A stretch of DNA of 64,000 nucleotides from contig BCKL01000020.1 of assembly GCA_001600635.1 (NCBI GenBank), positions 434,001 to 498,000 of the forward strand, read 5' to 3'. Source of the stretch: Leucosporidium creatinivorum (Eukaryota > Basidiomycota > Microbotryomycetes > Leucosporidiales > Leucosporidiaceae). The notes beneath the pieces were generated by a model. The model made no database searches. It was given only the letters and a program-made list of their open reading frames with translations, and had not been told where the DNA came from. The first letter of the stretch is position 1; each line of letters begins with the position of its first letter. A program made the position numbers and the translations under genes. Positions 1-11,798 of this stretch are shown here, piece by piece.

Positions 1-1045
1 CCAACTCATCAATCTCGGCCTTCGTCGCGCGTCCCGCATAAACGAGCTGACCGCTCGCCGTCCCATTCTTACTGAATCCATGGAAGGTGGGCGGGCCTTG
101 ACCGGATGTAGGGTCCTCGGGGATGATGTCCTCGGCGAGTTTGGCGATGAATGAGGGCTCCGAGACGCCGGGAGGAGTGAGCGTGAGGGAGTGGGAGATG
201 GGGTAGTTGAGCAGCTGGAGGCGGGGAGGGGTCAGCGAGAGATGGAGTTGGAGGAGAGAGAAGGACGTTACAGGATAGTAGGTATCGACCCAGACTCTCG
301 GCTCACCTTTCCTCTCCCTATGATGCCTATGCCCATGCTTCTCCCCTCGACCGAGCGCCCTCCTCACCGCCCTCGTAGCCTTTCTCCAAGCTCCCTTCGC
401 TCCCTTTCCACACCTTCCACTCTTCCCCTCCAGCGCCTCACTCGACTCCCTCGACCCCGACTCATAGACATGCCCCTCCTCCCCACTCTCCTCCACGCCG
501 AGCAGTTCCTCCCACTGGCTCTTCACGCGCAACGCCGAGAGACGGTCAGCCTCGGTGCCGGCAATGTGAGTCGTTTTGGTAAAACTGCATGGCGCTGCCC
601 CGGTCAGCTTGGGAGGCAGCGAGTGGAGATGGGAGGAGCGGGGCGAAACGCACGAGTGGGAAGCCGAGCGGGCGCTCTCCCTGCTCGGGATGGTGAGGAA
701 GAGTTCCTCTGCCTGCTTCTGATTCAGCGTGTGCTTGCCCTTGCCCTTGCTGCCATGGTAGTGGTGGCAGCCGCTGAGCCCAATCTGTCCTCCCAGCGAG
801 CGAAGGTAGCCATGGACCGCTTCTTGCTGTCCATGCTCGTGGTGGGGCTTTACCGCATCCGAATACGAGCCAATCGAGGGACCGTACTGCGATACGAGTC
901 CGAAGATAGCGAGGGAGATGAGGAGGGGAGTCGCGAGGCGGCGTTTGAGAGATGGGGCGGGGTTGCTGGTGCTGCTGGGGACGGGGAGAGGTAGTGAGAG
1001 CTGCTCCTCCTTGCTATTGTGGTGCAGAGGCTTCGAGTCTGCCAT
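1..1045 (-). CDS. Glutamate carboxypeptidase II-like M28B peptidase, N-terminal part (runs off window)
   Basis: Read on the minus strand from ATG at 1045. The product opens with a short polar cytosolic tail, then a single hydrophobic segment (LATPLLISLAIFGLVSQYG, about residues 37-55), as expected for a type II membrane protein. A long charged, His/Gly-rich lumenal stretch follows, then the family-like segment PRVWVDTYYP. An intron (215-271, GTAACG donor, CTGACC branch) joins DTYYP to LLNYPISHSLTL. The last visible part, FHGFSKNGTASGQLVYAGRA, matches the start of the PA domain of glutamate carboxypeptidase II / transferrin-receptor / Vps70-like proteins. The zinc peptidase domain must lie beyond base 1, so activity cannot be judged. 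The family hydrolyses peptides at membranes or acts as a receptor-like protein. Upstream (1046-1369) is its promoter. Confidence 0.72.
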   Translation of the reverse strand, partial: MADSKPLHHNSKEEQLSLPLPVPSSTSNPAPSLKRRLATPLLISLAIFGLVSQYGPSIGSYSDAVKPHHEHGQQEAVHGYLRSLGGQIGLSGCHHYHGSKGKGKHTLNQKQAEELFLTIPSRESARSASHSCVSPRSSHLHSLPPKLTGAAPCSFTKTTHIAGTEADRLSALRVKSQWEELLGVEESGEEGHVYESGSRESSEALEGKSGRCGKGAKGAWRKATRAVRRALGRGEKHGHRHHRERKGEPRVWVDTYYPVTSFSLLQLHLSLTPPRLQLLNYPISHSLTLTPPGVSEPSFIAKLAEDIIPEDPTSGQGPPTFHGFSKNGTASGQLVYAGRATKAEIDEL

Positions 1046-1369
1046 GCCGAGCGACGGCGAAGTGCTGGACGGAGGGAAAGAGGGAAGCACGCGGTCCGAG
1101 AGAGCATGTCATCTGCGAGAGAAGCACGAGATCCGGTGCAAGATGGTACAAGACCATCGTAGTAGCTGCACAGTCTAAGACTGGATGCTGCTGTCTCGAC
1201 CATGGACTGTTCAAATCACGGGCCCCTCTCCCTTCGGCGCCGAGCATGCTTCGCCAAATCAGTCCCCCAGTTGAGCTGTTCGCGACTCGCTCGCGCTCCC
1301 CCAACCTCACCGCATAAACGTTCGAAGCACTCGCTTCGTTTCAAGCTGAAAGCACACATCAAACCCTAG
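1046..1369. other. Intergenic, promoter side of the M28B gene
   Basis: 324 bp between the ATG of the M28B gene and the stop codon of RTT109, both on the minus strand. I see no convincing coding sequence. It should hold the M28B promoter and the RTT109 3' UTR. Confidence 0.6.
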
Positions 1370-3120
1370 TTAGGCCGTCTTGGGCTTCTTCTTCCTCGGC
1401 ACCATCTTATTGATCGCCGGCTGCTGCTGCCCATCAGCGGGCCTCTTCTCCCCCGCCTGCTCCCTACCGGCGGGGAGCGGATTATCGACCCTAACCACCG
1501 CCCTCACCTCCCCCTCATACAGCTCCTTACTTCTCCTCCTGCTTTCCTCGTGCTCGGCGTCCTTCTTCCCCTCCGCAGTAGCCGAGTGGGCGAGTTCGAC
1601 CTCCCCCTCAGCCCTACTAGCTCTCTCGACATCTTCCTCCCACTTCCTCGCCATCCCCTCGGCCTTGACCAAGTTCTTGAGCGAATAGTCGACGTTGTGG
1701 AATTGGGACCACAGGCGGGTGAAGAGTTCGTGTCGAAGGGAGAGGGGGTATTTCTTTGGTGTTGGTGTTGAGGAGAAAGTGGAGTGCTTGGGTGCTGCTG
1801 GTGCAGCGGCGTCGCTGTCGGTGGGGGAGGGCTCGGCGGAGATGGTGGGTCCGGCGGAGGGGAGAGGCGCAGGGAGGTCCGGCTCCAAGCCCACGGTGAA
1901 GAACCCCACAAGTACACCCGAGCAGCACTCCTGTCTCCACTGCATCATCTCCCACCACCCCTCCATACCCCCCTCCGTCTCCCTCATCCTCGTCGCCTCC
2001 TTCGCCCTCTGCATCTCCACCTCTTCGGCCCTCGCTCCCCCATTCGCACCGGTACTAAACGCCGCACTCTTCAAACTCAACGTCAAATCATCGTAGTCGT
2101 GTTCGTTGCCCGAGGAGGCGACCGAGGAAGAGGTGAGAGAGGTGATGAATCGTGATTTTGGGTCGTCGGGGAAGGAGGGGATGTGGTCTGTTATTGGGGT
2201 AGCGCTGGGAGGGAGAGTAGCGGGGTGGAGGAGAGAGGGGAGGAGAGAGTTGGGGTGGGAGTAGACCCATTTGAGGGGGGGAGGGAGCGCCGAGGTGCTG
2301 CTGGTGAGGGGGACGTAGGGGAGGGATTCCAGGTAAGAGAGGCCGGGGATAAGGTAGAAGAGGTGAGGGTGGGGTTTTGTCGTCGTCGCTCCTTCCGCTT
2401 CCTTGCTCGGCGCCGCTTCGTACTCCAAACTCGCCCTCTCCAGACACCCCTTCCACCACCTGATCAACCCTTTATCATCCAGCACCTTCTTCTCGCTATT
2501 CTCAATACTCCCAGGGAAGAGGTATTGCGGTTGGCTCTTTGCGAAGATTTGGATGCGGAGGCGACGAGTCGAGTGAGGGGGGTGGAGGAGGTGGAAAGCG
2601 AGGAAGGAGGCGACCAGGGAGCGTGTGGGATTTGGACCGGGGGAGGAGGGCGCTAGGCCCGAGGTGTCGACTTTGGAGATGTAGAGTAGGGAGGAAGAGG
2701 TGGAAGGGATGGTATAGATTGAAGCTTCGAGGCCGACGATAGGGAGCAAGGCGCGTCGCGTCGACTCGGGGCGAGGTTCGGTCGAGCTGAGGGTGCTGGT
2801 ACTGGCTTCGGGTACATCTCCTTCTGTTGCAGCTCGTTCCTGCGCCTGGACGACGAGGGGCACCTCCCTCTCCTCACTCAAGACGACGAGCACTTCCTCC
2901 TGCCAGACTTTGGCCGTTTTGCGGTTGGTAGCGTAAGGGAATAAGGCGTAGGAGCGACGAGGTTGAGAGCGAATGACTTGGATGGAATAGGTGTGCTGCC
3001 CCGGTAAGGAAGCGAGCGAGCTAGAGAGATAGCTCAGCAGCGAGGGAGTCGCGTCGAGTGCTGTAGAGAGGAGAGGGTTAGTGAGGTGCATGAATGAGAG
3101 TCAAAGAGCAGCTCACCCAT
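1370..3120 (-). CDS. RTT109: Histone acetyltransferase Rtt109 (H3K56)
   Basis: Two exons: a 4-nt first coding exon (3117-3120, ATGG), an intron 3061-3116 (GTGAGC...CTACAG), then one long exon ending at 1370. The product, about 564 aa, begins MALDATPSLLSYLSSSLASL. Family hallmarks seen: GQHTYSIQVIRSQPRRS near the N-terminus, KVDTSGL, a TRSLVASFLAFHL helix, FPGSIENSEKKVLDD followed by LIRWW, IPSFPDDPKSRFI, and WWEMMQWRQECCSGVLVGFF. Rtt109 acetylates newly made histone H3 on K56 (and H3K9) with Vps75 or Asf1, in replication-coupled nucleosome assembly. The acidic/Ala-rich insertion between the DPKSRF and WWEMM parts is longer than in yeast. The tail MVPRKKKPKTA is basic and nuclear-localisation-like. 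BZZ1 diverges from it across about 190 bp. Confidence 0.9.
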
Positions 3121-3312
3121 TTCTGATAAGCTACAGAGCAGTCCCAAACGAGTCGAGATGAAAGCGAGCGATCTGAACGGGGCAAGAGAGGCGAGATGGG
3201 ACTTGGCCGCGAAGTCGAGCGATCGAGCGCGAGCGGGAGCAGAAGGGTTCAAGTTGGCTTTCGACTATAACTTGCTGCTCGTTTCTTCTCAATCGGACTC
3301 GACCGCTGTAGG

Positions 3313-5954
3313 ATGAGCACGCTAAGCTATGGAGCAAGGTGAGCGATCTCACTACACTACAGCCCGACTGCCCAGCGGCGCCCAGCCAGCGCCTCCAGCT
3401 GGCAACCGCGCTCAGCTCTCCCATCTCAGCCTCCTGCCTTCCTGCCATCCTACAGCAGCAGCAGCTCAGCTAACCTTGTCTCCTCCTCTTCTGTAGCCTG
3501 CCCGACTCTGAAACTCTAGTCAACAGCAACACGGAATCCCTCATCTCCCTCCTCCCCACCTACTCGACCTTCCTCTCCCACCGCGCCGCCCTTTCTCGCG
3601 ACTACTCTCGCAAACTCTCAGAAGCAACAGGAAAAGCTCGGCAGCAAGCCAACAAGGAAGCGGGCGAGCGCTTCGGCAGGGATTCCACCTTGGAACAGGC
3701 CTATGCCACCGTGTTGGAACAGACCGACTTGGACGCGAGGGAGCATGCAAGTCTGGCGGATCAGATTGAGAGTTTGGTCGCTATGCCGTTGATGCATGCG
3801 GGAGTGAGGTTGGAAGGGATTAGGAAGAAGGTGAGTTGTCGTGTCTATCCGGCGAAGGATGACGATGGCGGGCTCGGCGACGATCAGTCTGGAGAAGCTC
3901 GTTGAGCTGAGCTTACCACCTCGCAACTGCTCAACAGCACCACTCATTCGCTGGCAAGCTCCTAGCAGAGCGAGACCGAGCCTACTCGGACCGCGACAAG
4001 TCTCGGGGTCGCTACTTCGAGGCCTGCGAGGCTCTCGAGTCGGCTCGGCAGAAGAAAGCACAAGCCAAGGACGACCGACAAAGTATGTTCCTCCTCCTCC
4101 TCCTCCTCCTCCTCTCTCTCCCATCTCCCGCGCTCCCTCTCCTCTCGCTGACTCTCCACCGACTACTCCAAAGCCGAGAAAGCCACCCGCGCCTACCAAC
4201 TCGCCATGGAGGACATGCTCATCGCAAAGAACCAATTCCTACTCGACACCCGCACCGCAAACATCTCAAAGTCCCGTCTCTACACCTCGGACCTCCCCTC
4301 CCTCCACGACGACTATCAAATCCTCTCGGCCTCGACCGTTCACCAACTCGTTCATCTCCTCCACACCCTCTGCGGGGTACAGAGAGAGAGTCTAGGCAGG
4401 TTGCAGGCGAGTGTGGATGTTGCCGAGCAAGCGGTACAGACGATTGATGTCGAGAGGGATCAGGAGGGGTTCGTGACGAGGTGGAGTGCAGAGAAGTTGG
4501 GAGGGTGGGAGGTGCCGCCCGATTTGGGGTTCGAGGAGTGCTCCGTGTGGCATGACACGGTGAGTCGTTGTTCTGGCCGAGTAGGGCTCGGAGGGAGGCG
4601 CGTTTTCTCGGCTTGCTTGGCTCGGCGCTGAACTCTTTCCTCCTTCACACTTCCTCCTCTCCCTTCGCCTCTCTTCTCCCCGCTCCTCTCTTGGCGACGT
4701 AGGACGAAATGTCCATCACACCCCCTTCCATCGTCTACCTCCAAAACGTCAAGCTCAAAGCCCTTGCTCGGATCGGCGAGATCGTTCCCGCTATCGAGAC
4801 CAAACGGCGCGAGATTGGGGGCTTGCGCAACTTGAGGGACGCGTACGAGAAGGATCGGACGTTGGGCGATGCGGGTGCTGTTTTGGAGGTGAGTTCTGAG
4901 CCACGGGAGCGAGGGAGGAGGAAAGCTAACGTAGGTTGGCCGAGCAGAACCTCTTCGATTCGACGCGGGAGACGACCCTACTGGAGATCAGTCAAACGGA
5001 GCTGCAAGCGCAAGTAGAGCGCATCGACGCTGCGCTGGGTGGTGTGTCTCTCCCTTCCTTTTTTTTCCCGCTCCCGCTGACCCCCCCTCGAACCCTCGCT
5101 CGCAGACGACGCCGCCACAACCCTCCAACTCCACGCCTTCAAATCCTCCTCGTTCGTCACGCCCGCCCCATGCGCCGTTTGCTCCTCCTCCGTTTGGGGA
5201 AAGGGCTTGAGCTGCAAGGCTTGTGGTCTGCCCATTCATGCAAAGTGCGAGTTGAAGGTCCCTGCTGGGTGTACGGGGAAGCAGGGGGAGGGAGTGAGTA
5301 GGAATGGGTCGTCGAAGAGGCACACGCATACTGCTAGCTTAGGAGGAGGAGGCGAGTCGACCCTCGGACAAGGAGCCACTCCCACGCCATCGGCGAGCTC
5401 TATGCCTCCTCCTCGGCGCGCAGTCCCTCCCCCTACCAGCTCCTCCTCCACCGCCGCGCCAGAACAACCAACAGCAACGACTCTCTACGCCTACACCGCC
5501 GCTACCGCCTTCGAGCTCACCGTTCCCGAAGCCGAGGTCGTCAGCGTCGTCGAGCCTGAGGACGAATCGGGATGGACAAAAGTCCGCACGAGTGATGGCA
5601 GGGTGGGCCTGGTGCCGGGGAGTTATTTGCAGTTGGGTGGGGCTGTGTCGGGTGTAGGGGTCGCGCAGGGGCAAGGAGGGGAAAGAGTGGGAGGGCAGCA
5701 AGGTGAGTTCGGTTCGGGCGCTACTCGTCGCTTTCGCTCAGCCGAAAGCTGATCTCTCCCCTCCGACCCGACGACAATGACGAACAGTGATGGCCCTCTA
5801 CGACTACGACGCCCAAAGCGCCGACGAGCTGAGTGTGCGCGAGGGGGAGTACGTCGTCCTCACGGCTTTGGGGCTCGAGGCGGGAGATGGATGGGCCGAG
5901 GCGATGAAGGAGGGAAGGACGGGCTTGTTGCCGAGTTCGTATCTGCAGGTGTAG
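3313..5954 (+). CDS. BZZ1: Bzz1-type F-BAR / C1 / SH3-SH3 actin regulator
   Basis: Eight exons: 3313-3338, 3497-3830, 3938-4082, 4174-4559, 4703-4888, 4948-5041, 5106-5702 and 5788-5954, giving 644 aa. The start MSTLSYGASLPD fits the YGxxLPD opening of Bzz1 orthologues. Order of domains: FCH/F-BAR coiled-coil (about residues 10-300), then a phorbol-ester-type C1 zinc finger with HAFKSSSFVTPAPCAVC and CKACGLPIHAKCELKVPAGC, then SH3-1 (TTLYAYTAATAFELTV, ending VPGSYLQL), then SH3-2 (VMALYDYDAQSADELSV, ending LLPSSYLQV at the C-terminus). Bzz1 binds curved membrane at endocytic sites and recruits WASP/type I myosin to drive Arp2/3 actin assembly. The linker before SH3-1 is Pro/Ser-rich and disordered. 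No domain is missing. Confidence 0.93.
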
Positions 5955-6097
5955 AAAGACAGTAGTAGTGTTATCAAGCAGTAGTTTTGCCAGTCGAGCA
6001 GTGTTTGTCCCGCCTTCTGGACGCGAGAGCCGAGCGACAGCTTCGCCGGGCCCAGACGCCTACCGCGAACGAAACGCAAGATTACAACCGCCCCCAT

Positions 6098-7639
6098 CTA
6101 CTCCTCATCCACCACCTCGACCTGCCTCGGCTCATACCCCATACTAGCCCTATGCGGCTGCTGCAACGGCTGCGGCGCATACCCTCTCGCACTCTCATAA
6201 CTATCCCTACTAGGCAGCTCCCTCCCCTTCCCAGGCGGGGGGCTCACAATCTGCATGACCGTCGCTCCCTGGGCAAACGAATCGGCGGGTGCGAATCCTG
6301 TATAATCGACTTGCTCCTCCTCTTCGACTGGGACGACTTCGACGCCTTCAGAGGCATCGTACGCCCCCGAGCTGAGCGTGTAGGCCGCTTCCTCGTACCC
6401 GTCGCCGCCTGTGCTGTCGCGCAGTTGTTCCCGAGGTCGTGTCGCGCGCGGGTAATGGTCCTCCTCTCCCTCCTCTTCCTCCTCCTCGTCGTCCTGATGC
6501 CGATGCGAATGACCATATCCCTCATGCCCGTCCGTTCGGAGATCCTCCTCGTACTCGTGCTGATGCGGGTGCTGCTGTTGGTGCACCTGCGCAATTTCCT
6601 CCTCATCCTCCTCCTCTGGCGGCCTCGAAGCTCGGTCCTGCGGTTTCGGGATCCGATGAAGTAGGCCATATCCGACTCCACAGCCGAGCAGCCCTTCTCC
6701 TCCCCACGAGCGATTGGGCACGAGAATCGCTTCTCGCGTGACGTCGTAGTCGGCGTTGTAGACGAAGAGGCGGAGTGGTTTGTCGACGTGCTGTTTCGAG
6801 GGAGAGCCGAGCGGGGTCAGAGCGGTTCGGCGAGTGAGCAGAGCAGAGAGAGATGACCGCACAGCTTCTACGACGTCGTAGAAGTCGCCTTCGCCGCGGA
6901 GGATTCCTCCTGCGTAGCCGACGATCCAGTCGCCGAAGGGGACGAGGCCTGTAGGATCGGATTGAAGAGGGTCAGCGCCAGCCTCGCCGAGTCGACGACC
7001 TCGTGACGAACCAGCACTCTGCGCGGGACTACCCTCCAGGATCTCGAGTACATGCCAGACCTGTAATATCAACGTCGAGTCAGCTACTGCAAGCGCTCAA
7101 AGCGAGCGAGGATCACGCACCTGCTCCAACGCGTGTTGAGGGTTGCAGAGGCGCAATGAAAGGCCGATCAGAGATGGCTGAGCGTCGGACGGCGAAGTGG
7201 AAGCGGACCATGTCCTCGATGGAATCAGAGGCACGTCTTTAGACCAGCAGAACCGAGGGGGTCAGCTTCGAGCTCCCCACTCGCTACAAGGAGCAAACAG
7301 CGAGCTCAGGGCAGCAGCAACTTACCTCGTAGCTCCTTCCGCTTGGTGCTGTAGACCTGCAAGTAGATCTGCCTTCCTTCACTTCGCTCGAGCACGTCGG
7401 TGAGGGTGTCGATGTCCTCTCCCTGCTCAGCCAACCGTGCGTCAGCTCTCCCTGTTCTGCTCCAATTGTAGGACAGCAGCACCTACCAAAGGCTGACCAT
7501 TGACACCGCAGATAAAGTCGAAGAAAGGGTCAATCCCAGCGGAAGCGGCAGGAGAGCGCTCTGCGACGCGCAGGACGTGGAACGCGACGCCAGTCTTGAC
7601 GGCTTGGTCCAGTTGAGGTTGCGATTCGGCTTGCCCCAT
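6098..7639 (-). CDS. GRH1: Golgi reassembly stacking protein (GRASP55/65, Grh1-like)
   Basis: Starts MGQAESQPQLDQ at 7639; Gly2 fits N-myristoylation. Exons join FDFICGVNGQPL to GEDIDTLTDVLERSEGRQ, then VPLIPSRTWSAS, LSLRLCNPQHALEQ and VWHVLEILEGSPA. Two further introns lie inside what looks like one open frame: one restores SAGLVPFGDWIVGYAGG, the other joins DFYDVVEA to HVDKPLRLFVYNADYD. Both PDZ-like halves of the GRASP domain are present; NRSWGGEGLLGCGVGYG and LLHRIP are diagnostic. The C-terminal third is acidic and His/Gln-rich (disordered SPR domain). Family role: Golgi tethering, ER-exit-site function and unconventional secretion. Its product may act near the MON2 and WDR44-like proteins encoded in the same window. 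Confidence 0.93.
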
Positions 7640-7979
7640 GTTGGTGGATTCTCCTCAGAGATGAGCGTGGGCTGAGCAAGACGAAGAAGCGACGAGAATA
7701 AAGTGGGTGAGAGGCAAGGAGCGAGGCGCGCGAAACTCAGTCGAAGAACGGCGAGAAGCAGCACAGAGGTGGGGCGAGTGAAAGTCTGATACATGGTGAC
7801 ATGTTGAGCTCGCTTTCTCCCTTCGCTGCAGTGAAGCAGACTGCTCGGGCTTGTTTTCGGCGCTCAGCTCCTCGCCGAGCTCTCGCTCTCGGCGCTGCCC
7901 AGCTCTCTCTCTCTGTGACTAACGCGCTAAGGTACCGCTCACAGCTTGCACAAAATACTATCAGCTTACTCCCGCCCCC
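7640..7979. other. Intergenic, GRASP promoter
   Basis: 340 bp between the GRASP ATG and the stop codon of the kinase gene, both minus. It carries repeated GCCGAGC/CTCGGCG words and no supported gene. Confidence 0.55.
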
Positions 7980-10900
7980 CTATCCCTCCGTCCCCCTCAG
8001 AATCCTCTCCAACCCCGCATCAACGACCTCCAGCCACGCTCCCAACTCCTCCAACGTCCGCTCCAGTTCCCCGTGCACAATGTCCCTGTTCACCAACTTT
8101 GCGTAATCCAACTCCCTCAACCTCGGTCCTGTAGGCCACGGTTCTGCCTCTACCTCCGCCTCCGGTTCGGGCGAGTCGGGGGGAGATTCATCGGATGCTT
8201 CGAGGAGGGGGAGGGGAAGCGCAGGGGCGGAGAGAGGGGCGGAGGTAGGGAATGGAAAGCCGTTGGAAGAGGAGGAGGAGAACGGGGCCCGATGGTCCGA
8301 GGCTAGGGGGGTGGCTAGCTCGCCGGCGGAGGAGAGGGCGATGAAGGAGGGGTCGGTCCAGTGGAGGGGGTCGGCGGGGGCGGAGGAGGGGTAGATGGAC
8401 GAGGAGAGGCCGTTGGGACGTGATGATGAGGAGGAGGAGGAGGAGGAGGGCGTGTTGGGAAAGTTGTAGGAGAGGACGCCGGAGCCTGTTCGGGAGTGGG
8501 ATTGAGAGTGGGAGGAGGAGGTCGAGGAGGAGAGAGGCTGGGGTGTGGGAGTAGAGGAGGCGGTGGGAGTCGAGTTGGTGCTGATCTGTAGCTGTGTTCC
8601 GAAACAAGCGAGCGGTCAGCGATCGCCCACAAGACGAGCGAGCGAGCGAGAACAGCTCACCTTCAACCCCGCTCTGCCACCTCTCTGCAGTGCCCCTCCC
8701 CCTTGACCACCCACACTACTCGCATCGCTCCCCGTCCTACTCCTACTCTCCACGCCATTCCCCACCGGCGCGTTCCCCAACCTAAACGGCCTATTCCCTC
8801 CCGGCTGTCCCATCCCCCCTCCTCCTCCTCCTCCTCCGTTCGAGCCAAACATACTCGCCGCATCGCTCCCCTGTCTCGCCCTAAACGGTCGATTCAACCC
8901 GCCCCCACCCACTGCTTCCTGCTCCATCGACGCCGACCCCGCGCCCCACCCTCCTTGCCGCCTCGCGCCGCCGAATGGACGTTGGCCCTCGCTCCTCAGA
9001 CTCGGGGGACTGGAAGTCAGTCCCGTCGAATAGCTGCTCCCTGCTGAAGAGCTAGCGTAAAGACTTGCTGGCCCTCCTCCTCCCCCACCTCCGCCGCCAG
9101 AACCGTTGGTAGCTCCCCCAGTTGAGGAGGACGAGATCGAGGTAGTCGCCGAGTGCGTTGGTGTTGGAAGTGGGCTCGGGCTCGGAATGCCCGGACCGAG
9201 CGGAGGGTACTCGGAAGAAGGAGCCGTGTCGGCTCGTCTTCGGTTGAAAGGGCGCGAAGTGGGGGCGTCGAGGGACGAGTTGGCGGTGGTGGACGAAGAG
9301 GGCATGGTTGGGAGCGAAGGGGAGGCGGTGACGGGCACGGAAGTGGGCTGATAAGGCGCGAATGGAGGGGGGCCGAGGTCGATGGACATGGATGAAGAGA
9401 GGGGGAAATGAGAATCGGTCGGCGTCGCTCCTCCTCCTCCTCCGCCGAAAGAGCCCCAAGGGCCCGCCGAGCCTTCTTCGTCGGGCGATTGGGAGCGGGT
9501 GTAGGGCGAGGGAGCTTCGGAGTAGGGCAGTTGATGCAGAGCGGAGAGGACTGGTGGTTGAGGTTGAGGCATCGCGCCTTGCTGTTGAGGTTGACTCCAG
9601 GAGAAGGGATTGGGCCTCAACGTCGCCGGCGTCATCAAATCCTCCGACGAGCCAAAGCTCGCACCACCAAAGCTCGCTCCCCCAAACCCTGCTCCACCAA
9701 AGCTACTCGCCCCTCCATACCCACTCCCACTGGAACTCGCCCCTCCAAACCCCGCACCTGTACTCGCTCCGCCGAACCCTCGTCCCCCTCCTCCCTGGTC
9801 AGCATAGATGTCGTCCAGGTCTTCAAAGGAAGGGATCGAGATGGTCGGTCGGACAGTATCGGTCGTGTTGCCCGTGGGGAGGTGGATGGCGTTGGGAGTG
9901 GTCGAGTGGGCGTAGGGGTTGGATTCTTCGTCAAAGAGGCGCAGGAGGGGGTGGTTGCGAGGGACGAGGGGGGCTGTTCGGATAGGTCGAGGATTAGCGA
10001 AGAGCATAGCGAAGAGAGAGAGAGAGAGTAATAGAGACCCCTTACGCTTGGGTGGCCGGACCTGCGAAATCGCCGCCATCGCATCCAAGCTCCTCGGCGG
10101 TTCATCTCCTCCGAGCCCCTCACCTCCCTCACCCACCCACAGCTCCCCCTCTCCTTCGTCCTCCTCCCCATCACCCTCCGCAAAGTCCCACTGATCCTCC
10201 AAAATATCAAACGTATCCTCCCTGACACTCATCGGGCTATCACCTCCGATGATGGATTGCCGAACTCCCCCAGATTGAATCCACGAGACGTAGCGGACGA
10301 TGAGCTCGCGGAGGAGGACCATGGGCAATTTGGAGGCGGATTTGATCCACTTGTGGCGGGAGAGGTCGTCGGCTGTGGGTCTCTGAGATCGCCAAGAGAG
10401 GTTAGCTATCGCAGCGCCGAGCGAGAGGAGAGGGGGAGAAGGGAAAACGCACAGTGATCGGATCAATCTGCAAACACGCGCTCAAGAACTCCCTCATACT
10501 AGGACTCCAAACGCCCCCTTCCAACTTGGCCGGGGTCGTCCTCGGAATCAAGGCGCAAGCCCTCAGCGGCTCCATGCCAAAGTAGGGTGGGTTGCCCGTC
10601 GCAATCTCATAAGCCGTGACCCCGAGAGACCAGATATCAGCTTTAGTATCATACATCTTGCCGTCGGTGATGACTTCGGGGGCCATCCAGAGGGGAGTGC
10701 CGATGAAGGTGGAACGCTTGTTGTTGGTTTGGAGGTGCGCGGCGACGCCAAAGTCGCAGAGGAGGATCTTGCCGGATTGGGTGAGGAGGATGTTGGCCGC
10801 TGTTGAGTTCGCGGAGGGGTTAGTGAGGGAGAAGAGAAGAAGGAGGGGCGCCGAGCCGAGCTTGGAAACGAACCCTTGACGTCTCGGTGGATGATGGCTT

Positions 10901-11506
10901 GACGGTGGAGAAAGGCGAGGGCTACGAGCACCTCTCGTAAGATGAGGACAATGTACTTCTCCTCTATCGGGCCGCTCTTCATCTGCACAACGCACGCGCC
11001 GCAGCTCAGCTCAGCTCAGACTCCCCACTTCGCTCAACTCGAGACTCACCAACGTCCTGATACTCCCACCACTAGCGAAATCCATGGCGATCCATAGTTC
11101 GTAGCCATGGAGGTAGCACCCGTGGTACAAGGTGATGTTATGGCGATTGGCGTCGCGCATTTCAGAGAGGAGGGCCACCTCCTTCTGGATTTCGGTAATG
11201 TCATCCTCGGGCGTGTCGAGGTCGATGACCTGTTGAAAGAAGGGGTCAGTTACAGCTCTGGCGAAGCAGGGAGTGGGAAAGCGGGACCTTGAGAGCGACG
11301 ACGAGGCCCGTGGCGTTGTGGACTCCCTGTTGGGAGCAGAAGAACGAGGTGAGCTTGTAGTAGAGCAGTGAGAAGCTAAAGAGGGGACACACCTTGTAAA
11401 CACCGCCATAAGCTCCTTTACCTACCAATTCTTTGCGAGTAAAGAGTTGGTCGACGGGGATGTTGCCCAGGTGTCGATGCGAGGCGAGAATCTCGGAACT
11501 CGACAT
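7980..11506 (-). CDS. Ste20/germinal-centre-type Ser/Thr kinase (Nak1/Kic1-like)
   Basis: ATG at 11506 ([15 protein letters not shown]); stop at 7980. The kinase domain is spread over several short exons: Gly loop [16 protein letters not shown] lysine in VVALKV, HRD loop [23 protein letters not shown], and the Ste20 signature [11 protein letters not shown]. Downstream are [16 protein letters not shown] and [18 protein letters not shown]. The long C-terminal region is low-complexity (Pro/Ser/Gly), with [17 protein letters not shown] after the kinase domain and a GFGGAS-type repeat array. A conserved-looking helical tail follows ([19 protein letters not shown]) on a last exon after an intron near 8600-8650. 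Domain order fits the fungal RAM/MOR-pathway kinase Nak1/Kic1, controlling polarity and cell separation; assignment to that subfamily is by resemblance. All catalytic residues are present. Confidence 0.85.
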
Positions 11507-11798
11507 GAGGGAGAGAGGCACTCCTGCTGCTCTAGACACTGGGCGAGACGAGTTGTAGCTGAGTAGATGGGATGCGAGCGGGCACAAGCTAAGAGCTGAA
11601 CGCGTTCGCAATCGCTCCTTGTCCTCTCGCCAAATCTCTCGTCTACCAACTGTTAATTGGACGCCACAGCACTCGAATCAGCTACAGTCAATAGACCGCC
11701 TACCGCCCTAGAGCGCTCCTCCAACATACGACAGCCACCGCTCGGGGCGCTTCATCTCTCATCATCATCGTCTTCTTACTCTCAGCCAGCAGCGGGCC

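Noticed and set aside
191-994. 267-codon plus-strand frame
   Set aside because: It is antisense to the M28B gene, whose minus-strand product shows a membrane anchor and family motifs with good introns; the plus frame has no recognisable features.
7801-8306. Plus-strand frames over the kinase 3' end
   Set aside because: Antisense to the kinase's last exon, which continues a frame with a conserved-looking helical tail.
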